A stretch of DNA of 46,656 nucleotides, taken from NCBI GenBank assembly GCA_035934535.1, contig DASYXS010000153.1, forward strand, positions 1 through 46,656, in the 5' to 3' direction. The DNA comes from DASSJF01 sp035934535. Its GTDB lineage: Bacteria > Sysuimicrobiota > Sysuimicrobiia > Sysuimicrobiales > Segetimicrobiaceae. Shown here piece by piece: positions 1 through 7,906 of the stretch. A program made the translations under genes and the position numbers. Within the stretch, counting starts at the first letter, position 1, and every line of letters begins with the position of its first letter. The notes below the pieces were generated by a model. The model saw nothing but the letters and a program-made list of their open reading frames with translations. It was not told where the DNA came from and ran no database searches.

Positions 1-1159
1 TGAACCCGACGATGCCGCCCATTACCATGATCAGCGCCGGCTCCAGCACCGACGTCAGGGCCACGACGGCGTATTCGACCTCCGTGTCGTAGAAGTCGGC
101 CACCTTGGCCAGCATGGTGTCGAGGGCGCCGGTGCGCTCGCCGACCCCGACCATCTGCACCACCATCGCGGGAAAGATGCCGCTCGCCTGGAGCGGCCCG
201 GAGATGCTCTCGCCCTCCCGGATGCTGGTGCGGACCGCGTCGACCGCCTTGATCAGCACGACGTTGCTGGTCGCCTTGGAGACCACGTCGAGGGCGTGCA
301 GGATCGGCACGCCGCTGTGGATCAGCGTCCCAAGCGTCCGGCAGAACCGGGCCATGACGACGTTGCGGTTCACCGGCCCAAACAGCGGCATCCGCAGTTT
401 GAACCCGTCGAACCACCGGCGGCCGTCCGGCGTGCCGATGTAGTAGCGGAACCCGTAGACCGCGACGACGAAGATGATCAGGAACACATACCAATACTGC
501 CGGCTCGCGATCGTGAACCAGATGAGGAAGCGGGTCGGCAGCGGCAGCGGGACGCCCAGGTCCGCGAAGACGTCCACGAACTTCGGCAGGACGAAGAACA
601 CGATGAACGAGACGATGCCGACGGCCGCGGAGGCGATCAAGATCGGATAGACCATCGCCGATTTGACCTTCTGGCGCAGCGCGAGCTCCTTCTCGAGGAA
701 GCCCGACAGGCGCCCCAGGACATCGTCGAGCGCGCCGCCGGTCTCGCCGGCGCGCACCATGTTGACGTAGAGCTGGTTGAAGGCCTCCGGATGCGCCGCG
801 AACGCGTCGGACAGCGGCAGGCCGCCCTCCACCTCGCCGCGGACCTTGCCGATGATCTGGCGGAGACGCTGGTTGGTCGCCTGCGCTTCGAGAATCGTCA
901 GGCTCGCAATGATCGTCAGGCCCGCGTTGATCATCGTGGCCAGCTGGCGGGTGAAGATGGTCATGTCCTTCAGTTTGACGCCCTGGAAGCGATTGAGCAG
1001 GTCTTCGATTTTGGGCTGCGTCGCCCGCCGCTTGAGCGACGTGATGAGGTAGCCCATCTCCTGCAGGCGCGAAATTGCGGCGATCTCGGTGTCGCCCTCG
1101 ATCGCGCCGGTCACCATCTGCCCGGCTCCGTCCCGTCCGACGTACGCGTACGTGCTCAC
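1..1159 (-). CDS. pilC: Type IV pilus platform protein PilC (GspF family), 3' end cut by window edge
   Basis: Inner-membrane platform of the type IV pilus, on which the PilB and PilT motors act. The frame opens at a GTG at 1159 with GGAGG nine bases upstream and runs off the left edge, giving about 386 residues. Two GspF domains are visible (about residues 65-190 and 268-385). Each has the basic/amphipathic start and GET/GERTG-type turn of the family, and hydrophobic segments lie near 172-191 and 222-236. The last visible residues, LEPALIMVMGGIVGF, are the family's C-terminal hallmark, so only about 20-25 residues are missing. It lies 20 bases after pilB and is the last gene visible in the riboswitch-led pilus operon. 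Family assignment is secure. Confidence 0.95.
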   Translation of the reverse strand, partial: MSTYAYVGRDGAGQMVTGAIEGDTEIAAISRLQEMGYLITSLKRRATQPKIEDLLNRFQGVKLKDMTIFTRQLATMINAGLTIIASLTILEAQATNQRLRQIIGKVRGEVEGGLPLSDAFAAHPEAFNQLYVNMVRAGETGGALDDVLGRLSGFLEKELALRQKVKSAMVYPILIASAAVGIVSFIVFFVLPKFVDVFADLGVPLPLPTRFLIWFTIASRQYWYVFLIIFVVAVYGFRYYIGTPDGRRWFDGFKLRMPLFGPVNRNVVMARFCRTLGTLIHSGVPILHALDVVSKATSNVVLIKAVDAVRTSIREGESISGPLQASGIFPAMVVQMVGVGERTGALDTMLAKVADFYDTEVEYAVVALTSVLEPALIMVMGGIVGF

Positions 1160-1179
1160 GTGCCATCCCCTCCGGCGCG

Positions 1180-3255
1180 CTAGTGGTCCTCGGTCACGAA
1201 GACCACGCGCAGCAATTCCTCGACCGTCGTGACGCCCTCCAGCACCTTCTGCACACCATCCTCGCGCAGCAGACGCATCCCGTCCTCGTGCGCCGCCGCG
1301 CGGAGCTGGTCCGCCGACGCGCCCTCCAGGATGAGCGTGCGCAGCCGGTCGTTCATCACCATGAGCTCGAACACGCCCAACCGTCCGCGGTAGCCCGTGC
1401 CGCGGCAGTGATCGCAGCCGCGCCCCCGATACAGGCTCAGCCCGCCGTGCTCCGCGGGATCGAGGCCCAACCGGCGGAGGGCGTCCGCCGGCGGCGTGTA
1501 CGCCTCCTTGCACTGGGAGCAGATCACCCGGATGAGCCGCTGGGCCAATACGCCGATCAGGGACCCGGTCACGAGGAACGGCTCGATGCCCATGTCCGCG
1601 AGGCGCGTCGCCGCGCCCGGCGCGTCGTTGGTGTGCAGCGTCGTCAGGACGAGGTGCCCCGTCATCGCGGCCTGCACCGCGATCTGGGCGGTCTCGCGGT
1701 CGCGGATCTCACCGATCAGCACGATGTCGGGGTCCTGGCGCAGAATGCTGCGCAGCCCGCCCGCGAACGTCAGCCCCGCCCGGACGTTGACCTGCACCTG
1801 GTTGACCCGCGCAATTTGATACTCCACCGGATCCTCGACGCTCACGATGTTGCGCTCCGGCGTGTTGATGCGCTCGAGCGACGTGTACAGCGTCGTCGTT
1901 TTGCCGCTGCCGGTCGGCCCCGTGACGATGATCATGCCGTACGGCTTGGTGATGAGGCCTTCCCACGTCCCCAGCAGCTCCCCCGGCATGCCGATCCGGC
2001 TGAGCGACACCTTCGTGCTGGACTGGTCGAGGAGCCGGATCACGATCTTCTCGCCGAGCACCGTCGGCAGGGTGCTGACGCGGAGGTCGAACTCCTTGCC
2101 CTCGAGGCGCAGGTGAATGTGCCCGTCTTGCGGCACACGGCGTTCCGCGATGTCGAGACTTGCGAGGATCTTCACGCGCGAGATCAACGCGGCCTGGATC
2201 TGTTTCGGCGGCGCCATGATGTCTTGGAGCAGACCGTCGACGCGGAATCGCACCTTGACCTCGCGCCGGTGCGGCTCGAGGTGGATGTCGCTCGCCCCGG
2301 CCCGGACGGCCTGGTGAATGATCTGGTTGACGACGCGCACGATCGGCGCCTCTTCGACCATCGAACGCAGGCGCTCGACCGTGACTTCCTCGGTGCGGGT
2401 CGGATCGTCGAGGATCTCCGATTCGACCACCGCGGCCTGGCCCTTGAGGAGCTCCTCGACGTCGGCGACCAGCCCCTGGAACTTGCCCTGAAGGCGACCG
2501 ATGTCGTCGGGACTAGCGATGATGATCTCGACGTCGAGACCGGTCAACAAGCGGATGTCGTCGATCGCAACGACGTTGGAGGGATCGGGCATCGCGACGA
2601 CCAGCCGGTCCTGCTTGCGGTCGACCGCGATGACGCCGTGCCGCTGTGCCAGGTAGGCCGGGATGAGCCGCGCGACTTCGGGGTTGACGCTGTCTTCGGC
2701 CAGCTCGGTGTAGGGCAGCCCCCACTGCTGCGCGACGGCCCGTGCGAGCTGCCGCTCCGTGACGACGCCCATCTCCACGAGCACGCGGCCGAGGCGGCCT
2801 TTGCTCTGGCGCTGCACCTCAAGCGCCTGCCGCAGCTGGTCGTTCGTGATGACGTTCTGCGACAACAGAATTTCGCCGATCGGTTCAATGCGCGGCAGGG
2901 GAGGCTTGCCGTCGCCGGCCGCGGTCGGCGGCATGCCGGCGTGGTCTATCGGGCCCGGCGGCATGGCCTCCGGACGGCCCCCCTGACCGTTCGAGGGGCC
3001 GACCTGGCCGGGGCTGCGCGGGGGCGCCGCGGGCGGGGCGGCGGGACGGCCAGGACGGAGGGACACGGCCGCCGGATGTTCGAGGCTGTGGCCGTTGCCG
3101 TGGCCGTTGCCGTTGCCGTTCGCGGCATGCTCGACGCCGTCCGGGAAGACGGGCGCCGGCGCGGCCGCGGGATCGACCGCGTGGCCGTCGGGCGGCGCAG
3201 ACGTGCCGCCGCCGAGCCATCTCGGCCAAATCACGCTGCGAGGCGAACGCTCCAC
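1180..3255 (-). CDS. pilB: Type IV pilus assembly ATPase PilB with MshEN domain
   Basis: Cytoplasmic hexameric ATPase that powers pilus extension (GspE/PilB family, 691 aa from the GTG at 3255). Residues 1-120 are low complexity (Pro/Ala-rich, with an Asn-Gly-His run near 46-57) and may be partly untranslated. An MshEN-type N-domain follows, with two tandem motifs near 125-148 and 154-177, the second with a clear RLGxxL start. The ATPase core has Walker A GPTGSGKT at 446-453, an Asp/His-box segment with VEDPVEY, and the LIGEIRD Walker B region near 513-519. Two CxxC pairs (579/582 and 614/617) form the zinc site typical of PilB. MshEN domains bind cyclic-di-GMP in characterised relatives; binding here is inferred. 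Confidence 0.95.
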   Translation of the reverse strand: MERSPRSVIWPRWLGGGTSAPPDGHAVDPAAAPAPVFPDGVEHAANGNGNGHGNGHSLEHPAAVSLRPGRPAAPPAAPPRSPGQVGPSNGQGGRPEAMPPGPIDHAGMPPTAAGDGKPPLPRIEPIGEILLSQNVITNDQLRQALEVQRQSKGRLGRVLVEMGVVTERQLARAVAQQWGLPYTELAEDSVNPEVARLIPAYLAQRHGVIAVDRKQDRLVVAMPDPSNVVAIDDIRLLTGLDVEIIIASPDDIGRLQGKFQGLVADVEELLKGQAAVVESEILDDPTRTEEVTVERLRSMVEEAPIVRVVNQIIHQAVRAGASDIHLEPHRREVKVRFRVDGLLQDIMAPPKQIQAALISRVKILASLDIAERRVPQDGHIHLRLEGKEFDLRVSTLPTVLGEKIVIRLLDQSSTKVSLSRIGMPGELLGTWEGLITKPYGMIIVTGPTGSGKTTTLYTSLERINTPERNIVSVEDPVEYQIARVNQVQVNVRAGLTFAGGLRSILRQDPDIVLIGEIRDRETAQIAVQAAMTGHLVLTTLHTNDAPGAATRLADMGIEPFLVTGSLIGVLAQRLIRVICSQCKEAYTPPADALRRLGLDPAEHGGLSLYRGRGCDHCRGTGYRGRLGVFELMVMNDRLRTLILEGASADQLRAAAHEDGMRLLREDGVQKVLEGVTTVEELLRVVFVTEDH

Positions 3256-3270
3256 GCCGAAACCAGGTTC

Positions 3271-3741
3271 CTAGGCGCGATTTGTCCGGCCGTGCCCGTT
3301 GTGCGAGCGCGTGGCGAGCGACACGGCACCGGCCGTCGAGCCCGCCGCCTGGGAGCCGCTCCCCACCTTGGCGGTGACACGGGAGCCTTCGAGAACATCG
3401 CGGCGCGGCTGGGGCGCATGCGCGGGGGCGGCCTCGACCGAATCGGCGCCCCCGTGCGGCGAGGCGGCGGAGGCCGGAGACGCCCTCTCGGCGAGATCGG
3501 GCTGCGCCGCGAGGAACGCCTTGATTCCCTGCAGGCTCATCCCCTCCTGGTCGACCAGCCGGCGAATCAGGTGCACCAACCGGAGATCGCGCGGCGAATA
3601 CAACCGGTGGCCGCCCTTGCTGCGGGCGGGCTCGAGCAGATGGTATTCCGATTCCCAGCTGCGAAGCCGGCGCGCGTCCACCCCGGTCAACGACGCCACC
3701 GTGCGGATCGGATAGATCGGCAGATCGTCCTGCATTACCAC
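3271..3741 (-). CDS. MerR-family transcriptional regulator in pilus operon
   Basis: DNA-binding regulator with an N-terminal MerR winged helix (about residues 5-75). It shows the typical YPIRTVASLTGV helix-turn-helix, an RSWESEY recognition segment, the GGHRLYSP wing and a following helix pair. Residues after about 90 are Ala/Ser/Pro-rich without a recognisable ligand domain, so the signal sensed is unknown; HspR/GlnR-type short MerR proteins are the closest layout. GTG at 3741 is preferred because AGGAGG lies eight bases upstream; ATG at 3735 is the alternative. It sits between the sigma factor and pilB genes in the same orientation with short gaps (19 and 15 bases), so it is probably co-transcribed with the pilus motor genes. 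Confidence 0.85.
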   Translation of the reverse strand: MVMQDDLPIYPIRTVASLTGVDARRLRSWESEYHLLEPARSKGGHRLYSPRDLRLVHLIRRLVDQEGMSLQGIKAFLAAQPDLAERASPASAASPHGGADSVEAAPAHAPQPRRDVLEGSRVTAKVGSGSQAAGSTAGAVSLATRSHNGHGRTNRA

Positions 3742-3760
3742 CGCCCCCACCTCCTGATGG

Positions 3761-4642
3761 TCACGACGCAGCGGCGGATGAGCCCAGGCCGGCCGCGCGA
3801 AGCGGTTCGGCCAGGTGCCGCAGCGCCGCGGCGAGGAGCCGCGATACGTGCCGTTGAGAGACGCCCAAACGCTGGGCGACTTCGCTCTGGGTCAGGTCCT
3901 GATAATAGAGGTAGTAGACGACCTGGCGCTGGAGATCGGCAAGACGCTCCATCGCCTGCATGAGCACGATCCGGTCCTCGACGGGGAGCTGCAGCGAGAC
4001 GTACCGCTGATGGGCGATCATGTCCGGCCGGACATCGTGTTCTTCCGTCATGTCGGTCATCGACCGGACCCGCATCTGGCTGTGCGCGTCGAGCACCTCG
4101 CGCACGCCCGCCTCGGTCATATTCATCGCCCCGGCGATCTCGGCGAGCGTCGGCGTGCGGCCGAGCTCCTGCTGGAGCCGGCCGACCGCCGCCGTGAGGT
4201 CGGTGTAGATCTTGCGCACCCACCGCGGCGCGCGCACCGCCTCGAGCCCGTCGCGGAGAAAGTGCCGGATCTCGCCCGCGACGTGGTGAAAGGCGTAGGT
4301 TTCGAACTTCACGCCCCGCGTCGGATCGAACGTCGTCACCGCGTGGATCAGGCCGATCGAGCCGATCTGCACAAGATCCTCGAGCGGCGCCCCGGGACGC
4401 ACGTAGCGCCGGGCGATCCGGTGGACGAGCGGCAGGTAGCGAAGGACCAGCTTCTGGTGCAGCGCTCGATCCTGCGTGCGCCGGTACGTCTGAAACTGCT
4501 CGAGCATCTCCGCCGCGTCGCTGTCCGGCGCGGCCGCTGCCTCCGGTGCCGGCGCAGCCGCCTGCTGCCGTATCCGGCTCCCCCGTCCCGACCCGCCGGC
4601 CGTCTCCGCAATCCGCTCCTGTCCGATCATCTGCCGCCCCAT
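3761..4642 (-). CDS. Alternative sigma-70 family RNA polymerase sigma factor (SigB/SigF/FliA type)
   Basis: Group 3-like alternative sigma factor of 293 aa. Residues 1-45 are an Ala-rich tail. Region 2 spans about 58-132, with the conserved core-binding stretch around LVQIGSIGLIHAV and the -10 recognition part around FETYAFHHVAGEIRHFLRD. Region 3 spans about 140-205. Region 4 spans about 235-285, with the helix-turn-helix LTQSEVAQRLGVSQRHVSRL. No anti-sigma factor gene is adjacent. It starts 25 bases after the second pilT-like gene, with a G-rich ribosome site (GGGGGGACGGAG) upstream. Lying inside a pilus operon suggests a role in pilus or surface gene expression, which is an inference. Primary sigma factors are much longer, and ECF factors lack region 3. 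Confidence 0.92.
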   Translation of the reverse strand: MGRQMIGQERIAETAGGSGRGSRIRQQAAAPAPEAAAAPDSDAAEMLEQFQTYRRTQDRALHQKLVLRYLPLVHRIARRYVRPGAPLEDLVQIGSIGLIHAVTTFDPTRGVKFETYAFHHVAGEIRHFLRDGLEAVRAPRWVRKIYTDLTAAVGRLQQELGRTPTLAEIAGAMNMTEAGVREVLDAHSQMRVRSMTDMTEEHDVRPDMIAHQRYVSLQLPVEDRIVLMQAMERLADLQRQVVYYLYYQDLTQSEVAQRLGVSQRHVSRLLAAALRHLAEPLRAAGLGSSAAAS

Positions 4643-4667
4643 GCTCCGTCCCCCCCGTGAACTGTCC

Positions 4668-5765
4668 TCAGCTCGTCCGGCGCCCGGCCGGGGCGAATCC
4701 CCGCAACCGGAGCCGTAGATCGTTGGGACTCTCCGCGGACTCGAGCGCCGTCTCGACGCTGATGAGCCCGCGCTGGTAGAGATCGAAGAACGAATCGTCG
4801 AACGTCTGCATCCCGCCGTCGCGGCCCTCCGACATCGCCTGGCGGAGCGGCCCGATCTCCCCCCGCCGGATCAGGTCGCGGACCCGCGGCGTCGCCCGCA
4901 AGACCTCCACGCCCGGCACCATCCCGCTGCCGTCCGCGCGCGGCACGAGCCGCTGCGCGACGACGCCCACCAGGGTCGCGGCGAGGCGCAGATACATCTC
5001 GGCGTGGATCTCCGGCGGGAAGAAATGCAGGACGCGATCGAGCGCCTGGTTGGCGTTGATCGTATGCAGGGTGCTGAGGACCAGGTGCCCGGTCTCCGCG
5101 AAGTACACGGCCGCCTGCGCGCTCTCGGCGTCGCGCATCTCGCCGATCAGCAGCACGTCGGGCGTCTGGCGCAGCGCCCCACGCAGCGCCGAGGCGAACG
5201 AATCCGCGTCCGCGCCGACCTCCCGCTGGCTCACGATGCTCTGCCGGTCGCCGTGCAGATACTCGATCGGGTCTTCGATCGTGATGATGTGCCCCGACAC
5301 AGAGCGGTTGCGGTGGTCGATCATGGCCGCGAGCGTCGTCGACTTGCCGGACCCGGCCGGTCCGGTGACGAGCACCAGCCCGCGCGGCGTGAGCGCGAGC
5401 TCCGCGATCACCGCGGGCAGCGCGAGCTCCTCGAATGACGGTATGTCCTGCCGGACGCGGCGCGCGACGAGGGCCGTGGTCCCGCGTTGGAGGTAGACGT
5501 TGATGCGAAACCGGCCGAGCGAGGGCTCCCAGTACGCGAAATCCGCGTGCCCGGCCCGCCGGAGCGCCTCGCGCTGCGCGTCGTTCATGATTCCGGTCAG
5601 CAGACCGTCGAGCGCCGGCGCCGACGGCGCGGGCAGGCCCGACGACTCGACGGCTCCGGAGATCCGGAACATCGGCGGAGTGTCCGCCTTGATGTACAGG
5701 TCGGACGCGCCCCGGTCGGCCACCGCGCGGAACAGGTCCTCGATCGTGTAGGGCAGTCCGGTCAT
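4668..5765 (-). CDS. Second PilT-like retraction ATPase (PilU-like)
   Basis: Cytoplasmic ATPase of the PilT/PilU family, 365 aa. It has an N-terminal PAS-like pilus-ATPase domain (about 1-100) and a RecA-like core with Walker A GPAGSGKST near 135-143, an IITIEDPIEY Asp box, the LLIGEMRDAES Walker B region and an LSTLHT His box. The C-terminal motif that reads AIRNLIRE in true PilT is degenerate here (VRDLIRR). That argues for an accessory retraction ATPase, as PilU is to PilT, rather than the main motor. Its ATG overlaps the pilT stop in an ATGA, so translation is probably coupled. Confidence 0.9.
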   Translation of the reverse strand: MTGLPYTIEDLFRAVADRGASDLYIKADTPPMFRISGAVESSGLPAPSAPALDGLLTGIMNDAQREALRRAGHADFAYWEPSLGRFRINVYLQRGTTALVARRVRQDIPSFEELALPAVIAELALTPRGLVLVTGPAGSGKSTTLAAMIDHRNRSVSGHIITIEDPIEYLHGDRQSIVSQREVGADADSFASALRGALRQTPDVLLIGEMRDAESAQAAVYFAETGHLVLSTLHTINANQALDRVLHFFPPEIHAEMYLRLAATLVGVVAQRLVPRADGSGMVPGVEVLRATPRVRDLIRRGEIGPLRQAMSEGRDGGMQTFDDSFFDLYQRGLISVETALESAESPNDLRLRLRGFAPAGRRTS

Positions 5766-6913
5766 CGGCCGTCCCGCTCCCCGGCCGCGACGGCCGGGCC
5801 GACCTGGCGCAGCGGCGCCGCCCCCGGCTTGGCCGCCGCGACCGGCGCCGCCGCGATGCGCGCGGGACTGCCGCCGGCGAACGCGTCGCGGTCCACGGCC
5901 CGGATGAAGGCGTCCTCCGGCGAGATGAGGCCGCGCCGCAGGAGATCACGGAGACTCTGGTCGAGGCTGGTCATGCCCTCCTTGGCGCCCGTCTCGATCA
6001 TCGACGGAATCTGGAACGTCTTGCCCTCCCGGATCAGATTTCTGATCGCGGGCGTGGCGATCAGCAGCTCGATCGCGGCGACGCGCCCCCTCCCATCGAC
6101 TCGAGGAATCAGGGTCTGTGCCAGAACACCCAGCAGCGCCTCCGACAGCTGGACGCGGATCTGCTCCTGCTGGTGCGGCGGGAAAACGTCGATCACGCGG
6201 TTGATCGTCTGCGCGGCGCTGTTGGTGTGCAGTGTGGCCAGCACGAGATGCCCGGTCTCCGCGGCGGTCAGGGCCATCGCGATCGTTTCCAGGTCGCGCA
6301 TCTCGCCGACGAGGATGATGTCGGGATCCTCGCGCAGCGCGCTTCGCAGCGCCGCCGAGAAGGACTTGGTATGGGGCCCGACCTCGCGCTGGTTGATGAC
6401 GCAGCTCTTGTGCTGGTGGACGAACTCGATCGGGTCCTCGATCGTGATGATGTGGTCGGGCCGCTCGGTGTTCATCAGATCGATCATCGCGGCGAGGGTG
6501 GTCGACTTGCCCGAGCCGGTCGGTCCCGTGACCAGCACGAGTCCCCGGTCCTTCATGGCGAGCGTCCGCAGCACGGACGGCATGCCCAGGTGGTCGAGGC
6601 TCTTGACCGCGGTCGGAATCAGCCGAAACACCGCGGCCTCGCCGAGGCGCTGCATGAACACGTTCACGCGGAAGCGGCCGACGTTCTGGAGCTCGAGGGA
6701 CAGATCCAGGTCGTGGGTATCTTCGAAGCGGGCCTTGTGCTCGTCGGTGAGCACATCGTAGAGCATTTCGTGAAGCGAGGCCGCCGTCAGCGCCGGGTAG
6801 TCCAGGCGGACCAGCTTGCCGTGGATTCGAAGCGACGGCGGGGTACCGACAGTTAAATGAAGGTCAGAGGCGTCGCGGTCGCGCGTCAGGATCAGCAGTT
6901 CCGTGATGTCCAT
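5762..6913 (-). CDS. pilT: Type IV pilus retraction ATPase PilT
   Basis: Hexameric ATPase that depolymerises the pilus and drives twitching, DNA uptake and surface sensing. It is 383 aa, close to the usual 345-380. It has an N-terminal domain with the PilT-typical ASDLHLTVGTPP (15-26), Walker A GPTGSGKST at 130-138, an Asp box with TIEDPIEF, a Walker B region with LVGEMRD, a His box with LATLHTN, and the diagnostic AIRNLIRE motif. Residues after about 345 form an Ala/Pro-rich tail. The ATG at 6913 is preceded by GGGGGG about five bases upstream. It is the first gene after the riboswitch leader, so it is the gene most directly exposed to that control. Confidence 0.96.
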   Translation of the reverse strand: MDITELLILTRDRDASDLHLTVGTPPSLRIHGKLVRLDYPALTAASLHEMLYDVLTDEHKARFEDTHDLDLSLELQNVGRFRVNVFMQRLGEAAVFRLIPTAVKSLDHLGMPSVLRTLAMKDRGLVLVTGPTGSGKSTTLAAMIDLMNTERPDHIITIEDPIEFVHQHKSCVINQREVGPHTKSFSAALRSALREDPDIILVGEMRDLETIAMALTAAETGHLVLATLHTNSAAQTINRVIDVFPPHQQEQIRVQLSEALLGVLAQTLIPRVDGRGRVAAIELLIATPAIRNLIREGKTFQIPSMIETGAKEGMTSLDQSLRDLLRRGLISPEDAFIRAVDRDAFAGGSPARIAAAPVAAAKPGAAPLRQVGPAVAAGERDGR

Positions 6914-7008
6914 CCAGGCCCCCCGGCCGCACGGTCCAGTTCATCGACCTGCCGGGAAGCCGTTGCCCGCGGCGCGTGCCGCGCACTGGTGGCGTGGAGG
7001 CTGCGAGT

Positions 7009-7047
7009 GTGGCCGCGGGGGGGAAACCAAACGCTCCCCGCGGCCAC
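7009..7047 (-). other. Alternative 12-bp hairpin overlapping the terminator of the pilT leader
   Basis: On the minus strand GTGGCCGCGGGG (7047-7036) is exactly complementary to CCCCGCGGCCAC (7020-7009), with a 15-base loop between them. The first arm uses the loop and 3' arm of the terminator hairpin at 7031-7056, so the two structures cannot form together. The pairing is seen in the sequence. A role as an alternative fold after terminator read-through is inference. Confidence 0.6.
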
Positions 7048-7056
7048 GGGGAGCGT
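7021..7056 (-). terminator. Intrinsic terminator / attenuator hairpin downstream of the riboswitch
   Basis: Read on the minus strand, a perfect 10-bp stem (ACGCTCCCCG / CGGGGAGCGT, 7056-7031) with a six-base loop is followed by TTTGGTTT. It starts about ten bases after the aptamer ends and lies about 120 bases before the pilT start. This is the usual place for an expression platform that stops transcription. The U-tract is imperfect, so terminator strength is uncertain. No perfect anti-terminator partner was found inside the aptamer, so whether c-di-GMP turns the operon on or off cannot be read from the sequence. Confidence 0.75.
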
Positions 7057-7066
7057 CGAGGTGCCA

Positions 7067-7162
7067 GCTTTGGCAACCCGGCTGACTTGCCAGAAGAGCT
7101 TCTGTCTGGCCAGTCCCGTGGCTTTGCGTCCCCAGATTTCTCTGGGTTTGCCCCTACAAAGC
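7067..7162 (-). ncRNA. Cyclic-di-GMP class I (GEMM) riboswitch
   Basis: The minus strand contains the conserved GEMM-I blocks in order: GGGGCAAACC, a CCCAGA/TCTGGG hairpin capped by a GAAA tetraloop, GGGACGCAAAGCCACGGGA, a long imperfect stem (GACT, GCCAGA / TCTGGC, AGTC) and GCCGGGTTGCC. The closing P1 helix pairs GCTTTG (7162-7157) with CAAAGC (7072-7067). At 96 nt it has the length expected for the class. All three helices pair, not only the conserved loops. The base preceding GGCAAACC is G, which favours c-di-GMP over cGAMP-selective variants, with modest certainty. It lies in the untranslated leader of pilT, pilT2, sigma, merR, pilB and pilC. Confidence 0.95.
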
Positions 7163-7176
7163 GGTACTGCTCTTAA

Positions 7177-7182
7177 ATTGTA
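7177..7182 (-). promoter_or_regulatory. Probable -10 element for the pilus operon leader
   Basis: TACAAT on the minus strand lies about 15 bases before the riboswitch P1 helix, placing transcription start near 7170. No good -35 hexamer is seen at 16-18 bases; a TTGACT lies 29 bases upstream, too far to pair with it. Use of the alternative sigma factor encoded in the operon cannot be excluded. The 389-base stretch 6914-7302 holds only this promoter, the riboswitch, the hairpins and the pilT leader. Confidence 0.5.
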
Positions 7183-7302
7183 TCCTCAAGTTAAGCACAA
7201 CCGGAGAAAAAAGTCAATGGGCCTCCCAAAGACCTACGCGAAATCGTACCGGGGCCGCCCCACAAGGACACATAGGTCGGTGAGCGCGGACCGGACGGCG
7301 TG

Positions 7303-7875
7303 CTACGGCAGCCGCCAGATCGCCTTCGCCTGGCCCGGCCGAAACACGAAAGTCCGCCCGACCGTTGGACTAAACTGGCCGGTTGCCGGCACGTACTTGA
7401 ACTCGAACGCGATGCCGCGGCTGTCGTAGATCATGGTCCGGCTGCGAAGCGGCAGTTCGAGAACGGCCTGGGGATCCTGGTACGCCGCGGTCACCTGCTC
7501 CTGCGACGAGCCGACGCCGACACGATCGATCGTTCGCGTATGAGGGTCGTCCGTCCCCACCGCCCACACGGTGTCGGACGTCGGGGGATAGACGACGAAG
7601 ATCCGCGGAGTCGACGACCACGATTTCTCCTCCAGCTGCGGGCGGAACACAAGATCCGTCCCGCTGGGCCTCGTCTCGGTGATGAGCGAGTCGCCCATCA
7701 CGAAAATATAGTCCGCGATTTTTCCGTCGACCGTCCACTGCCCGACGCCGAGGCCGGGAACGACAAGAAAAATCGACGACGTGACCGGCGGCGCGGCCGG
7801 CTGCGCAAGCGCGCCGGCCGGCAGCGCGAGCATCAGAATCATCATCAACCGACCGGCCTTCAGGATGCCCCGCAT
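7303..7875 (-). CDS. Secreted protein with one SmpA/BLIP-like repeat, function unknown
   Basis: About 190 aa from the ATG at 7875, chosen because GGGAGGGGAG precedes it and a signal peptide follows (MRGILKAGRLMMILMLAL, cleavage near ALAQP). The mature part is small and beta-rich. Near its middle it carries a segment of the form VGVGSSQEQVTAAYQDP...YDSRGIAFEF, which resembles the SmpA/OmlA or beta-lactamase-inhibitor-like fold unit. Two similar units occur in the protein of 8511-9734, two genes upstream in the same operon. It is the last gene of the rpsU-to-alaS operon, 31 bases after the tlpA-like gene. The name of the function is not known; export is inferred from the signal. Confidence 0.75.
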   Translation of the reverse strand: MRGILKAGRLMMILMLALPAGALAQPAAPPVTSSIFLVVPGLGVGQWTVDGKIADYIFVMGDSLITETRPSGTDLVFRPQLEEKSWSSTPRIFVVYPPTSDTVWAVGTDDPHTRTIDRVGVGSSQEQVTAAYQDPQAVLELPLRSRTMIYDSRGIAFEFKYVPATGQFSPTVGRTFVFRPGQAKAIWRLP

Positions 7876-7906
7876 TGCTCCCCTCCCGTTCCCCAATTCG
7901 GGGTGA

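Noticed and set aside
3080..3125. Tandem GCCGTT/GCCGTG-like repeat
   Set aside because: It codes for the Asn-Gly-His run in the disordered N-terminus of PilB; too short and in frame to be a separate element.
1075..3963. Very long plus-strand open frame of 962 codons
   Set aside because: It is antisense to pilB, merR and part of the sigma gene, is Arg/Asp/His-rich without family motifs, and is explained by GC-rich codon bias on the other strand.
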